A stretch of DNA of 64,000 bases from Pseudomonas syringae pv. cilantro. Lineage in GTDB: Bacteria; Pseudomonadota; Gammaproteobacteria; Pseudomonadales; Pseudomonadaceae. The translations under genes were made by a program, and so were the position numbers. The stretch is taken from positions 391,771-455,770 of the forward strand of contig NZ_LGLN01000033.1 in NCBI RefSeq assembly GCF_001293775.1, read 5' to 3'. Positions 46,428-55,859 of this stretch are shown piece after piece; within the stretch, counting starts at the first letter, position 1; every line of letters starts with the position of its first letter. The notes below the pieces were generated by a model, which saw only the letters and a list, made by a program, of their open reading frames with translations, was not told the DNA's origin and ran no database searches.

Positions 46428-46997
46428 ATGAAAACTGGTAAAGAGCTGAAACCCGGTACCGTGATCCGTCTCGAAAACGATCCTTGGCTGGTTCAAAAAG
46501 CTGAGTTCACCAAGTCCGGTCGTAACAGCGCGATCATGAAGACCAAGCTGAAAAACCTGCTGACCGGTTACAAGACCGAGATCGTTTACAGCGCTGACGA
46601 CAAGCTGGACGACGTGATCCTCGATCGCAAGGAAGCCACCCTGTCTTTCATCAGCGGTGACACCTACACGTTCATGGACACCACGGATTACACCATGTAC
46701 GAGCTGAACGCCGAAGACATCGAAAGCGTTCTGCCATTCATCGAAGAAGGCATGACCGACGTCTGCGAAGCCGTGTTCTTCGACGAGCGTCTGGTGTCCG
46801 TAGAGCTGCCGACCACTATCGTGCGTCAGGTTGACTACACCGAAGGCTCCGCTCGTGGCGATACGTCGGGCAAGGTCATGAAGCCAGCCAAGCTGAAAAA
46901 CGGCACCGAGCTGAGCGTTGCTGACTTCATCGAAATCGGCGACATGATCGAGATCGATACCCGTGAAGGCGGTTCCTACAAAGGCCGTGCCAAATAA
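46428..46997 (+). CDS. efp: Elongation factor P (Arg32 type)
   Basis: A 189-residue translation factor that relieves ribosome stalling at polyproline runs. The modified loop is [13 protein letters not shown], with Arg32, the EarP target, instead of the Lys used in E. coli. The three OB-like domains and the end SYKGRAK are typical. No good Shine-Dalgarno lies before the ATG (upstream bases are ATTCGGATATATGCA), which is odd for an abundant factor. A terminator follows. Confidence 0.97.
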   Translation: MKTGKELKPGTVIRLENDPWLVQKAEFTKSGRNSAIMKTKLKNLLTGYKTEIVYSADDKLDDVILDRKEATLSFISGDTYTFMDTTDYTMYELNAEDIESVLPFIEEGMTDVCEAVFFDERLVSVELPTTIVRQVDYTEGSARGDTSGKVMKPAKLKNGTELSVADFIEIGDMIEIDTREGGSYKGRAK

Positions 46998-47022
46998 GCA
47001 CGGTGTTGTAACCCCGTTACGC

Positions 47023-47050
47023 AAAAACCCGCATCGCTGCGGGTTTTTTT
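47023..47050 (+). terminator. Rho-independent terminator after efp
   Basis: AAAAACCCGCA (47023-47033) and TGCGGGTTTTT (47038-47048) flank the loop TCGC, with a run of seven T residues. Confidence 0.9.
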
Positions 47051-47086
47051 ACGCGTGAAGTTTGCGGTGTGCAGGTATCTCAAGTG

Positions 47087-48106
47087 CTACTTCAAGTGTT
47101 CTTTCAGCTCTTGAGACGCCTGCAGGATCGCCGAGCGAACGGCCGGGACCTGGCTGACCACATTGAGCAGCCCGTAATCGTGGATCATCCCGTTGTAACG
47201 CACGGCCGTGACCGGCACGCCAGCCTGATCCAGCTTGCGGGCGTAAGCTTCGCCTTCATCACGCAATACGTCAGCACTGGCCGTCTGCACCAGCGCAGGC
47301 GGCAGACCCTTCAGCTGTTCAGTGGTCGCACGCAGTGGCGATGCATAGATCTCGTTACGCTGCGCAGCATCTGTGGTGTAGTTATCCCAGAACCACTTCA
47401 TCATGTTGCGGGTCAGGAAATGGCCTTCGGCGTACTGGTCATAAGAGCCGGTGTCGAAGTTGGCGTCGGTCACTGGCCACAGCAGCACTTGATACCTCAG
47501 CGCCGGCGTGCCTTTGTCTTTGGCCATCAGTGCCACCACCGCCGCCATGTTGCCGCCGACACTGTTGCCGGCCACCGCCAGGCGCTTGCCGTCGACATTG
47601 ATCTCTTTGCCGTGCTCGGCGACCCATCGGGTCGCAGCATAGGCCTGGTTGATCGCCGTCGGGTAATGCGCTTCGGGTGACGGCGTGTAGTTGACGAACA
47701 CAGCAACGGCCCCTGAACCCACCACCAGATCACGAACCAGACGCTCATGAGTCTGGAAGTCACCCAGTACCCAACCGCCACCATGGAAGAACATGAAAAC
47801 CGGCAACGTCCCCTTGACGCCAGCAGGTCGCACGATATTCAAACTGATTGACTGGCCATCCACCTTGATCGTCTTTTCGCTGACATCAGCCTTGGGCAGG
47901 GTCAGTTTGACGCTCGCTTGCGCGCCAACCAGCACGGCACGGGCATCTTTGGGCGACAACTGCTCGATGGGCTTGCCGGTGCCTGAGTTCAAGGCGTCGA
48001 GAAAGGCCTGAGTGTTGTGCTCGATGGCTGAATCACCTGCGGCAAAGGCGCTGCCGATGGACAAAGCGAGAAGGGTACCGGTCAAGACTTTGCTGATCGT
48101 TTTCAT
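47087..48106 (-). CDS. Secreted alpha/beta hydrolase, HSL-type esterase
   Basis: A 339-residue esterase/lipase of the hormone-sensitive lipase group. A signal peptide (about 1-22, cleavage after AFA) is followed by the oxyanion motif HGGGWVLGD, the nucleophile motif GNSVGG, the acid region near SADVLRDEGEAYA and the His in MIHDYGLLN. The likely location is periplasmic or extracellular. AAAGAAC lies before the ATG. The gene is next to ohr on the same strand, 25 bases apart, and may be cotranscribed with it. Confidence 0.87.
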   Translation of the reverse strand: MKTISKVLTGTLLALSIGSAFAAGDSAIEHNTQAFLDALNSGTGKPIEQLSPKDARAVLVGAQASVKLTLPKADVSEKTIKVDGQSISLNIVRPAGVKGTLPVFMFFHGGGWVLGDFQTHERLVRDLVVGSGAVAVFVNYTPSPEAHYPTAINQAYAATRWVAEHGKEINVDGKRLAVAGNSVGGNMAAVVALMAKDKGTPALRYQVLLWPVTDANFDTGSYDQYAEGHFLTRNMMKWFWDNYTTDAAQRNEIYASPLRATTEQLKGLPPALVQTASADVLRDEGEAYARKLDQAGVPVTAVRYNGMIHDYGLLNVVSQVPAVRSAILQASQELKEHLK

Positions 48107-48131
48107 GTTCTTTTCCAGAGGGCGAGTGGGT

Positions 48132-48551
48132 TCAGACCGTCACGTGCAGACGTACGTCAACATTGCCGCGTGTGGCGTTGGAGTAAGGGCAGACCTGATG
48201 CGCCGCGTCGACCAGTTGCTGAGCGTCGGCTTGTTCAAGGCCTGGCAGGCTGACGTGCAGGTCGATGTCCAGGCCGAAACCGCCGGGGATCTGGCCGATA
48301 CCGACATGCGCCGTGATCGACGAGTCGGCGGGAATGCTGCGTTTGCTCTGGCCGGCCACGAATTTGAGCGCGCCGATGAAGCAGGCCGAATAGCCCGCTG
48401 CGAACAATTGCTCTGGGTTGGTCGCTTCGCCGCCTGCACCGCCGAGTTCTTTTGGAGTCGCGAGCTTGACGTCGAGAATCTTGTCGCTGGAAACGGCGCG
48501 ACCATCACGGCCGCCGGTGGCGGTGGCTACTGCAGTGTAGAGAGTGTCCAT
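48132..48551 (-). CDS. ohr: Organic hydroperoxide resistance protein Ohr
   Basis: A 139-residue OsmC/Ohr family thiol peroxidase that reduces organic hydroperoxides. The catalytic pair is Cys57 in GYSACFIGAL and Cys121 in QVCPYSNATRGN. The start MDTLYTAVATATGGRDG is typical; in-frame codons further upstream would read through the operator region and are rejected. Two OhrR-like palindromes lie 40-95 bases upstream and ohrR follows on the same strand further upstream. Confidence 0.95.
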   Translation of the reverse strand: MDTLYTAVATATGGRDGRAVSSDKILDVKLATPKELGGAGGEATNPEQLFAAGYSACFIGALKFVAGQSKRSIPADSSITAHVGIGQIPGGFGLDIDLHVSLPGLEQADAQQLVDAAHQVCPYSNATRGNVDVRLHVTV

Positions 48552-48590
48552 GGATTTTCTCGCTTTCTTTGGTTGATGTACGCAAAATAC

Positions 48591-48600
48591 TTGCGCGCTA
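48591..48600. promoter_or_regulatory. OhrR operator candidate, site 1
   Basis: TTGCGCGCTA is a near-perfect copy of the palindrome at 48635-48644 and lies 40 bases before ohr. OhrR dimers bind paired palindromes of this kind in the ohr promoter. Confidence 0.55.
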
Positions 48601-48634
48601 AATAATCGAGGGATAAAGGTAGCTCGCAGATAGT

Positions 48635-48644
48635 TTGCGCGCAA
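48635..48644. promoter_or_regulatory. OhrR operator candidate, site 2
   Basis: TTGCGCGCAA is a perfect palindrome (extended TTTGCGCGCAAG) 84 bases before ohr and 44 bases from site 1, about four helical turns. Confidence 0.6.
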
Positions 48645-48788
48645 GCTAAATTTTCAGAACGACAACGAGGTACTGATCAGAGGAGGGGGTTATCGATGTT
48701 CTTGCAGCGCGTGCCGAGATGTAACGAAGGCAGGCTGGTCGGCGAATGCCTCATTGCAGGCGACAGAAAGTCGCCCGCAGAGGTGATG

Positions 48789-49262
48789 TCAAAGGCTCTG
48801 CTGCAGATGGGCACGCAAGTCCAGCAACCGGGCTTGCAGCTCGCGAAGTTTGTCCATGGTCAGTCCGCTGGACGAGAGGATACAGCCGGGCACGCTCAGG
48901 GCTTTGCGTTGCAAGGCCCGACCTTGTTCGGTCAGGTGCAGCAACACCACGCGCTCGTCTTCCTTGCTGCGCGTGCGGCTGATGAAGCCTTCGCCTTCAA
49001 GGCGCTTGAGCAAAGGCGTCAGCGAGCCCGGATCGGTCAGTAGCCGCGTGCTGACATCACCTACCGTCAGCCCGTCCTGTTCCCACAACACCATCATCGC
49101 CAGGTACTGCGGATAGGTCAGTCCCAGTGCCTGCAACAAAGGCTTGTAGACCTTGGTCATCATCAGCGAGGTGGAATAGAGGGCAAAACACAATTGGTTG
49201 TCCAGCAGCAACGAGTCACAGTCGGCGGCTTGAAGGTGAAGCGGGCTCTTGTCTGCACTCAT
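48789..49262 (-). CDS. ohrR: MarR family organic peroxide sensor OhrR
   Basis: A 157-residue MarR-type repressor. The sensing Cys25 is in LDNQLCFALYS, and Cys127 in SVPGCILSSSG gives the two-Cys arrangement known from Xanthomonas OhrR, so oxidation probably forms a disulfide between subunits. The winged helix is TVGDVSTRLLTDPGSLTPLLKRLE with the wing SRTRSKEDERVV. It represses ohr and probably itself. It lies 237 bases upstream of ohr on the same strand, so each has its own promoter. Confidence 0.94.
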   Translation of the reverse strand: MSADKSPLHLQAADCDSLLLDNQLCFALYSTSLMMTKVYKPLLQALGLTYPQYLAMMVLWEQDGLTVGDVSTRLLTDPGSLTPLLKRLEGEGFISRTRSKEDERVVLLHLTEQGRALQRKALSVPGCILSSSGLTMDKLRELQARLLDLRAHLQQSL

Positions 49263-49451
49263 GTCAGATCCTCGTACTCGGTGAAATGAGTTTAACTCAG
49301 TGTTGCGCTGTGCAACGCGCCGGATAATTTCCCCGCGTGCAGGCGGGCGGCAATGTCATCATGTGCGGCAGATGAAAAAACAGGCATTACCGGGTGTCGA
49401 TCGCGGGCAGGACTGCGTAGCATTTGGCCATTGGATGGTTGGGGACCTAGT

Positions 49452-50198
49452 GTGATTGAAATTGTGATGTTCGTGTTGCTCGGCGCGGCGATGGGTACGC
49501 TGGGCGGGTTGTTCGGGATTGGCGGTGGACTGGTGGCGATTCCGGCATTGGGCGTGCTGTTCGGGCTGGATCAACAGCTGGCGCAGGGCACCGCGCTATT
49601 GATGGTACTGCCGAACGTATTGCTCGCCTTGTGGCGTTATAACCAGCGTAACCGGATCTTGCTGCGCAATGCGCTGATGCTGATCATCCCCAGTTTCTTT
49701 TTTGCCTGGCTCACCTCGCTGCTGGCGGTGCGCGTCGATCCGCAAGGCATGCGCCTGGGCTTCATCGGCTTTCTGGTGGTGTTGACGGTGTTCAACGTTG
49801 TGCAAATGTATTGGCATAGCAGGCAGGCTGGCATCGGGCTGCGTCATGAAAAATGGCTGTGGCTGCTGGGCGTCGGTTCCGGCGTGACCGGTGGCCTGTT
49901 TGGTGTGGGCGGCGGAGTCGTGGCAACGCCGATCCTCACCAGCGTGTTCGGCGCAACGCAGGTGGTGGCGCAAGGGCTGGCGCTGTCGCTGGCCGCGCCG
50001 AGCACCGGGATCACTCTGGTGACCTACGCACTGCACGATCACGTCAACTGGTCAATGGGCGTCCCGTTGGCGATCGGCGGTCTCGCCAGCATCAGTTGGG
50101 GCGTCAAGTTGGCGCATTCGCTGCCGGAGCGCACGCTGCGCCTGATGTTCTGCGTGTTTCTGGTGCTGTGTGCGGTGATTCTCGCGCTTAAAGTCTGA
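49452..50198 (+). CDS. Sulfite exporter TauE/SafE (TSUP) family permease
   Basis: A 248-residue membrane protein with about eight helices in two related halves. Each half starts with the TSUP Gly motif: GGLFGIGGGLVAIPAL and GGLFGVGGGVVATPIL. Such proteins move sulfur compounds or organic anions; the substrate is not indicated. A GTG start at 49452 begins at the first helix; an in-frame ATG at 49353 would add an Arg-rich, unlikely extension. It overlaps the convergent LysR gene by 11 bases at the 3' end. Confidence 0.86.
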   Translation: MIEIVMFVLLGAAMGTLGGLFGIGGGLVAIPALGVLFGLDQQLAQGTALLMVLPNVLLALWRYNQRNRILLRNALMLIIPSFFFAWLTSLLAVRVDPQGMRLGFIGFLVVLTVFNVVQMYWHSRQAGIGLRHEKWLWLLGVGSGVTGGLFGVGGGVVATPILTSVFGATQVVAQGLALSLAAPSTGITLVTYALHDHVNWSMGVPLAIGGLASISWGVKLAHSLPERTLRLMFCVFLVLCAVILALKV

Positions 50199-51078
50199 AC
50201 CCGTCGATGATGTAGTCAGCCATACATTCGGTGATGGGCGAGGGCGTTTTCGGGTTGCGCAGCAAGACGATGCTGGCGGTTGGCAGCTGCGGCAATTGCT
50301 CCGCCTCGCCCAGAATGCGCAGCTCTGGTGTTACCAGGCTTTGCAACTGCGCGGTCACGGCCAGCCCGGCGCTGACCACCGCAGTAATTGCCGCCATGCT
50401 GGAGCTGGTGTAGGCGATGCGATAGTCGCGCTCTACGCTGTCCAGCGCGTTGCAGGCCCAGTCGCGACAGAAGCAGTGAGTGTTGAACATCGCCAGCGGG
50501 ATGGGTTTCTGCTCGTGAGGGGCAAAGCCGATGGCCTCGATCCAGACCAGACGTTCCTGACGCAGCAGTGTGCCGATCTCGGTGCCGGGCTTGCGCGTCA
50601 CGATGGTCAGATCCAGATCGTGGCGCTGCAACAGCAGGTCCGAAGGTTCGCAATGCACCTCCACCTGAACCAGCGGATAGGCCTGCGCGAACTGCGACAG
50701 AATGCCTGGCAGAAAGCGCATCACGTAATCGTCGGGAGAACCGATCTTTACCACGCCGACCATGTGCGGCTCGCGTAGCGTATTGAACACCTCGCTGTGC
50801 AGCTTGAGGATACGCCGCGCGTAACCGAGCAGAACCTGACCCTCTGCCGTCAGGTTCAGGGTGCGGCCGTCACGCTGGAACAGCTGGCGCTGCACCACGT
50901 CTTCCTCCAGCCGCTTCATCTGCATGCTGACCGCCGACTGCGTACGGTTGACGGCTTCGCCTGCACGAGTAAAACCGCCGTGATCGGCAATCGCCACGAA
51001 GGTGCGCAGCAGTTCGGTATCAATGCTCGGATAGTGGGCCAATACATCAATCTCCCAAATGGAATGCATAAGAAACAT
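50188..51078 (-). CDS. LysR family transcriptional regulator
   Basis: A 296-residue LysR protein. The helix-turn-helix is in residues 18-78 (LLRTFVAIADHGGFTRAGEA, RTQSAVSMQMKRLEE), followed by the periplasmic-binding-like effector domain. The start may be the ATG at 51078 or at 51069. It is divergent from the DUF1127 gene (58 bases apart), which is a likely target. Its 3' end overlaps the TSUP gene on the opposite strand by 11 bases. Confidence 0.88.
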   Translation of the reverse strand: MFLMHSIWEIDVLAHYPSIDTELLRTFVAIADHGGFTRAGEAVNRTQSAVSMQMKRLEEDVVQRQLFQRDGRTLNLTAEGQVLLGYARRILKLHSEVFNTLREPHMVGVVKIGSPDDYVMRFLPGILSQFAQAYPLVQVEVHCEPSDLLLQRHDLDLTIVTRKPGTEIGTLLRQERLVWIEAIGFAPHEQKPIPLAMFNTHCFCRDWACNALDSVERDYRIAYTSSSMAAITAVVSAGLAVTAQLQSLVTPELRILGEAEQLPQLPTASIVLLRNPKTPSPITECMADYIIDGFRL

Positions 51079-51136
51079 TCGTTGGATTGATCCTATGCCG
51101 GGCGCGAGACTTTAGTCATCCCACATGGAGGACTAA

Positions 51137-51370
51137 ATGATGAAAGGTCAAAAAGAGTGTGCAGGGGTCGCCGCATCTGTGGGGCATTTTCAGTTGGGCA
51201 AGTCGTTGATTGCGCTGAAGCGGCGCTTGCAACGCTGGCTGGAACTGCATCGCCAGCGTCGCTTTCTGGCGCAGATGAGCGATGGAGCGTTGAAGGATCT
51301 GGGGCTGAGTCGGGCCGACACTCAGCAGGAAGTCGAGCGTCCGTTCTGGGACGACCCGCTCAAGCGCTGA
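51137..51370 (+). CDS. DUF1127 domain small basic protein
   Basis: A 77-residue protein whose second half has the DUF1127 pattern: a basic amphipathic helix (LKRRLQRWLELHRQRRFLAQ) then MSDGALKDLGLSRADTQQEV. In other bacteria DUF1127 proteins act in phosphate/carbon metabolism or RNA turnover; some bind RNA. GGAGG precedes the ATG. The terminator hairpin starts inside the last codons. Confidence 0.85.
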   Translation: MMKGQKECAGVAASVGHFQLGKSLIALKRRLQRWLELHRQRRFLAQMSDGALKDLGLSRADTQQEVERPFWDDPLKR

Positions 51371-51382
51371 GCGGGTCTTTTT
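51354..51382 (+). terminator. Terminator overlapping the end of the DUF1127 gene
   Basis: ACCCGCTCA (51354-51362) and TGAGCGGGT (51368-51376) form a nine-base perfect stem with loop AGCGC; five T residues follow. The stop codon (51368-51370) is inside the stem. Confidence 0.88.
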
Positions 51383-51389
51383 GCTCTGT

Positions 51390-52736
51390 TTAGCGCCTGA
51401 CCTGCTTGAGGGTCTCGGCAATCAGGAAGGCCAGTTCCAGTGACTGATCGGCGTTCATGCGCGGGTCGCAATGGGTGTGGTAGCGATCCGAAAGGCCGTC
51501 TTCGGTGATCGGTCGGGCGCCGCCGATGCATTCGGTGACGTTCTGGCCGGTCATTTCAATGTGGATACCACCGGCGTAGGTGCCTTCGGCCTGATGCACC
51601 TGAAAGAACTGCTTCACTTCATTGAGAATCTGCGCAAAGTCACGGGTCTTGTAGCCACTGCTGGCCTTGATCGTGTTGCCGTGCATCGGGTCGGAACTCC
51701 ACAGCACCTTGCGGCCTTCGCGCTCGACGGCACGGATCAACTGCGGCAGATGGTCAGCGACCTTGTTGGCCCCCATGCGCGCAATCAGGTTCAGGCGCCC
51801 CGGATCGTTATCCGGATTGAGGATGTCGATCAGACGAAGCAGGTCGTCGGTGTTCATGCTCGGGCCGACTTTCACGCCGATCGGGTTATTCACCCCGCGC
51901 AGGAACTCGACGTGCGCGCCGTCCGGCTGACGGGTGCGGTCGCCGATCCACAGCATGTGCGCCGAGCAGTCGTAATAGTCGTTGGTCAGGCTGTCGCGGC
52001 GGACAAAGGCTTCTTCATAATTGAGCAGCAACGCCTCGTGGGCGGTGAAGAAGCTGGTTTCGCGCAATTGCGGCGAGCTGTCCATGCCGCAGGCACGCAT
52101 GAACGCCAGGGTTTCATCGATACGCCCGGCCAGCTGACTGTACTTGTCGGCCAGCGCCGAGTTGGCGATGAAATCCAGGTTCCATTTGTGCACCTGATGC
52201 AGGTCGGCGAACCCGCCCTGGGCAAACGCGCGCAGCAGGTTGAGGGTCGCGGTGGACTGGTTATAAGCCTGAATCAGGCGTTCCGGGTCTGGCACACGGC
52301 TTTTCTCGTCAAAACCGATGCCGTTGACGATGTCGCCGCGGTACGCCGGAAGCGTCACGCCGTCGATGGTTTCGTCATTGGCCGAGCGCGGCTTGGCGAA
52401 TTGCCCGGCCATGCGTCCGACCTTGACCACCGGGCAGCCGGCCGCGAAGGTCATGACGATCGCCATCTGCAACAGCACCTTGAAGGTGTCGCGAATCTTC
52501 GCCGCAGAAAACTCCATGAAGCTTTCGGCGCAATCGCCGCCTTGCAGCAGGAACGCACGCCCTTCGGTCACCTCGGCAAACTGGCGGCGCAGCTCTCGGG
52601 CTTCGCCGGCGAACACCAGCGGCGGGTAGCTGGCCAGCGTCTGTTCGACCTTCAGCAGGTGTGCGGCGTCGGGGTAGTGAGGTTGCTGCTGAATCGGCAT
52701 TGCCCGCCAGCTGTCGGGGCTCCAGGGTTGGCTCAT
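51390..52736 (-). CDS. Class II 3-deoxy-7-phosphoheptulonate (DAHP) synthase
   Basis: A 448-residue class II DAHP synthase, which joins phosphoenolpyruvate and erythrose-4-phosphate at the first step of the shikimate pathway. It starts [19 protein letters not shown] and carries the metal-binding Cys in [25 protein letters not shown], and [16 protein letters not shown] near the end. It is the plant/Mycobacterium-type enzyme, distinct from the class I AroF/G/H; Pseudomonas usually also has class I forms. It is not in a phenazine cluster. Divergent from the spermidine-synthase-like gene. Confidence 0.93.
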   Translation of the reverse strand: MSQPWSPDSWRAMPIQQQPHYPDAAHLLKVEQTLASYPPLVFAGEARELRRQFAEVTEGRAFLLQGGDCAESFMEFSAAKIRDTFKVLLQMAIVMTFAAGCPVVKVGRMAGQFAKPRSANDETIDGVTLPAYRGDIVNGIGFDEKSRVPDPERLIQAYNQSTATLNLLRAFAQGGFADLHQVHKWNLDFIANSALADKYSQLAGRIDETLAFMRACGMDSSPQLRETSFFTAHEALLLNYEEAFVRRDSLTNDYYDCSAHMLWIGDRTRQPDGAHVEFLRGVNNPIGVKVGPSMNTDDLLRLIDILNPDNDPGRLNLIARMGANKVADHLPQLIRAVEREGRKVLWSSDPMHGNTIKASSGYKTRDFAQILNEVKQFFQVHQAEGTYAGGIHIEMTGQNVTECIGGARPITEDGLSDRYHTHCDPRMNADQSLELAFLIAETLKQVRR

Positions 52737-52907
52737 TATTGGCTCTAGGGTTGTGCAATCGGAGCGGTATGTTAGCAGTTAGTCGCGGCCCTGGCAGTGT
52801 GGCACGTAGCAGTCAAATAGCCTTGCAGGCCGCAAGATGTGACAAAGCCGCGCGCTTGCCTGACAATTCGCGTTTTGCGCCCGGCGCAACCAGAACCAGG
52901 AACGGTA

Positions 52908-53669
52908 ATGACGGAAGAGCGTGAGCGCGTAGAGCGAATACTGGCCGAGGTGCATGACGCTTTCGGCATGATCCGCGTGCTGGAAGTGGAGGATTACCGC
53001 TTCCTCGAGTTTGGCGATGCGATCGAGCAGAGTTGTACGTTCGTGGCCGACCCGAGCTGGCTGGAGTACGACTACACCCGCGCCATGCTGATTGGCGCGT
53101 TGTGTCACGACGCACCGGACAGCGCGCTGTTCCTGGGCCTGGGGGCCGGGACGCTGACGCAGGCGTGCATGAGGTTTTTGCCGCTGGAAGACGTGGAAGT
53201 GATCGAGTTGCGCCCGGACGTGCCGCGTCTGGCCATGGAGTTCATGGGTCTCGACGACGATCCGCGTCTGTATATCCGCATTGGCGATGCGCTGGACCTG
53301 CTGGACAGCGCCGAACCGGCCGACCTGATCTTTGTCGACCTGTACACCGATGTCGGGCCTGGCGTCGGGCATCTGGCCTGGAATTTTCTGCAGAGCTGCC
53401 AACAGCGCCTCAACCCTGGCGGCTGGCTGATTATCAACCAGTGGGCCACCGACGATGGCAAACCGCTGGGCGCGGCATTGTTGCGCGGTCTGTACCATCG
53501 CCATTACTGGGAACTGCCGGTCAAGGAGGGCAACGTCATTCTGATTGTCCCTGCCGATCTGGATCAGACGCTCGATATCGAGGCGTTGCGCCAGCGAGCG
53601 CACGCGCTTGCGCCTCGATTGGGCTACTCGCTGGAATCGTTGATCAACGCCGTCCGCTCTGCAACCTGA
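52908..53669 (+). CDS. Spermidine synthase-like protein without transporter domain
   Basis: A 253-residue protein with the Rossmann core of spermidine synthases: ALFLGLGAGTLTQACMRF (cofactor loop), VEVIELRPDVPRLA and the DxYTD-type segment IFVDLYTDVGPG. The usual catalytic Asp and polyamine-binding residues of SpeE are not clearly kept, so the reaction is uncertain. AGGA precedes the ATG at 52908. Its place between class II DAHP synthase and deaD is the same as in P. aeruginosa. Confidence 0.78.
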   Translation: MTEERERVERILAEVHDAFGMIRVLEVEDYRFLEFGDAIEQSCTFVADPSWLEYDYTRAMLIGALCHDAPDSALFLGLGAGTLTQACMRFLPLEDVEVIELRPDVPRLAMEFMGLDDDPRLYIRIGDALDLLDSAEPADLIFVDLYTDVGPGVGHLAWNFLQSCQQRLNPGGWLIINQWATDDGKPLGAALLRGLYHRHYWELPVKEGNVILIVPADLDQTLDIEALRQRAHALAPRLGYSLESLINAVRSAT

Positions 53670-54122
53670 ACGGGGTCGTTCATGGCAAGCGTGGTCTGAA
53701 TTCCAGGTGGGACAATTCGCCACACCATGCAGGTCGCAATACGCATTAGTTGCAGGAACAGATGAAACGTTTAAGCGACAAGCCCCGCAAATGCAGGGCC
53801 GCGCCGTGTCAGGTGAGTTTTGCCACGCGTTCGAGGCCTGTTATTGCTCGGGTTGAGGGTAATGTTTCGTAAAAAAAGACTCACTCATGCGCATAATTCC
53901 GGTATAGTACGCGCCGGCCTTAACAGGGCCCTCGTCGAGGTATTGCAGTTCCCCGAAGCCAGCTTCGGTCGCTTGTTCGCCTAGCGGACTAGCCTGGACG
54001 ATTCATTCATCAAACGTTTTCGCAAATCCCCGCCGACAAAGCAGCCAGGGTGACCTCAAGGTCGTACACGGCACGCGCAGCTTTGAAGCATGGGTCTTTG
54101 CGGATGCACTAGAGGCAGACCC
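53670..54122. other. Long leader region upstream of deaD
   Basis: About 450 bases without a gene. A -10-like TATAGT is at 53903-53908, which would give a 5' leader of about 210 bases, as expected for cold-shock helicase mRNAs. No defined riboswitch is recognised. Confidence 0.5.
53903..53908 (+). promoter_or_regulatory. -10 box candidate for deaD
   Basis: TATAGT within GGTATAGTACGCG in an AT-rich patch (about 53870-53910). There is no strong -35 box. Confidence 0.35.
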
Positions 54123-55802
54123 ATGACCCAGGAAATCGGCGGCTTCGCCGCTCTCGAACTTCATCCAAATATCGTTGCAGCTGTCGTCGCCACTGGCTAC
54201 GAAGAGCCTTCGGCCATTCAGCAGCAATCGATCCCGATTATTCTCGCCGGTCACGACATGATTGGTCAGGCGCAAACCGGTACGGGTAAAACCGCTGCGT
54301 TCGCACTGCCTATCCTGCACCTGATCGACCCGAGCAAGCGCGAGCCGCAAGCACTGATCCTGGCCCCGACCCGCGAACTGGCACTTCAGGTTGCCACCGC
54401 GTTCGAGACCTACGCAAAACAAATGCCGGGCGTAACCGTGGTAGCGGTCTACGGCGGCGCGCCTATGGGCCCTCAGCTCAAGGCCATCCGCAATGGCGCA
54501 CAGATCGTTGTCGCCACCCCGGGCCGTCTCTGCGACCACCTGCGTCGCGACGAGAAAGTTCTGGCGACCGTGAACCATCTGGTTCTCGACGAAGCGGACG
54601 AAATGCTCAAACTGGGCTTCATGGACGACCTCGAAGTCATCTTCAAGGCCATGCCTGAAACCCGTCAGACCGTACTGTTCTCGGCGACGCTGCCACAGTC
54701 GATCCGTGCCATCGCCGAACGCCATCTGCGCGATCCGAAGCACGTCAAGATCCAGACCAAGACTCAGACCGTTACCGCGATCGAGCAGGCTCACCTGCTG
54801 GTTCACGCTGACCAGAAGACCTCGGCTGTATTGAGCTTGCTGGAAGTCGAAGACTTCGATGCCCTGATCATGTTCGTCCGCACCAAGCAGGCGACCCTTG
54901 ATCTGGCCAGCGCCCTTGAAGCCAAAGGCTACAAGGCTGCCGCACTGAACGGCGACATCGCTCAGAACCAGCGTGAGCGCGTCATCGAATCCCTCAAGGA
55001 TGGCCGTCTGGACATCGTTGTGGCGACCGACGTGGCTGCCCGTGGTCTTGACGTTCCGCGTATCACCCACGTCTTCAACGTGGACATGCCTTACGATCCA
55101 GAGTCCTACGTTCACCGTATCGGCCGTACCGGCCGTGCAGGTCGCGAAGGTTGTGCACTGCTGCTGGTCACTCCTCGCGAGCGCCGCATGCTGCAAGTGA
55201 TCGAGCGTGTGACTGGTCAGAAGGTTGCGGAAGTCCGCCTGCCGGATGGCCAGGCTGTTCTCGATGCGCGCATCAAGAAACTGACCAACAGCCTGTCGCC
55301 GCTGGTGGCCGACGCCGAGTCGACTCACGGTGATCTGCTGGATCGTCTGACTGCCGACATCGGTTGCAGCCCTCGTGCCCTTGCTGCTGCACTGCTGCGC
55401 AAAGCTACCAACGGTCAGGCCCTGACCCTGGCAGCCATCGAGCGCGAGCGTCCACTGGTTCCGAACAACGCCCCTCGCGGTGATCGTCCAGAGCGCAGCG
55501 GCAGCAGCGACCGTGGTGATCGTCCTGAGCGTGAACGTCGTGCGCCTGTTCCATTGGCCGAAGGCCGTGCCCGTTGCCGTACCGCGCTGGGTGCGCGTGA
55601 TGGCATCGCTGCCAAGAACCTGCTGGGTGCCATCCTCAACGAAGGTGGTCTGGCTCGCGAAGCAATCGGTCGCATTCAGGTCCGTGACAGCTTCAGCCTG
55701 GTCGAACTGCCGGAAGATGGTCTTGAGCGTCTGTTGACCAAGCTCAAGGACACCCGCGTTGCTGGCAAGCAGCTCAAGCTGCGTCGCTATCGCGAAGACT
55801 GA
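54123..55802 (+). CDS. deaD: ATP-dependent DEAD-box RNA helicase DeaD/CsdA
   Basis: A 559-residue helicase. Motifs: Q motif GYEEPSAIQQQSIP, I AQTGTGKT, Ia PTRELALQ, II DEAD, III SAT, IV MFVRTK, V TDVAARGLD and VI HRIGRTGRAGR. A linker with Arg/Gly/Asp repeats (about 455-485) precedes a C-terminal DbpA-like RNA-binding domain (about 485-559), which typifies DeaD. It unwinds rRNA and mRNA structure, mainly at low temperature. The ATG at 54123 matches the conserved start; an upstream in-frame start at 54090 is less likely. Confidence 0.95.
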   Translation: MTQEIGGFAALELHPNIVAAVVATGYEEPSAIQQQSIPIILAGHDMIGQAQTGTGKTAAFALPILHLIDPSKREPQALILAPTRELALQVATAFETYAKQMPGVTVVAVYGGAPMGPQLKAIRNGAQIVVATPGRLCDHLRRDEKVLATVNHLVLDEADEMLKLGFMDDLEVIFKAMPETRQTVLFSATLPQSIRAIAERHLRDPKHVKIQTKTQTVTAIEQAHLLVHADQKTSAVLSLLEVEDFDALIMFVRTKQATLDLASALEAKGYKAAALNGDIAQNQRERVIESLKDGRLDIVVATDVAARGLDVPRITHVFNVDMPYDPESYVHRIGRTGRAGREGCALLLVTPRERRMLQVIERVTGQKVAEVRLPDGQAVLDARIKKLTNSLSPLVADAESTHGDLLDRLTADIGCSPRALAAALLRKATNGQALTLAAIERERPLVPNNAPRGDRPERSGSSDRGDRPERERRAPVPLAEGRARCRTALGARDGIAAKNLLGAILNEGGLAREAIGRIQVRDSFSLVELPEDGLERLLTKLKDTRVAGKQLKLRRYRED

Positions 55803-55827
55803 TCGGCTCTTGAGCTGATCGGCCAAT

Positions 55828-55859
55828 AAAAAATCCCCGACCGGTTCGGGGATTTTTTT
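55828..55859 (+). terminator. Rho-independent terminator after deaD
   Basis: AAAAAATCCCCGA (55828-55840) pairs with TCGGGGATTTTTT (55846-55858) around the loop CCGGT, followed by a T run. Confidence 0.92.
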
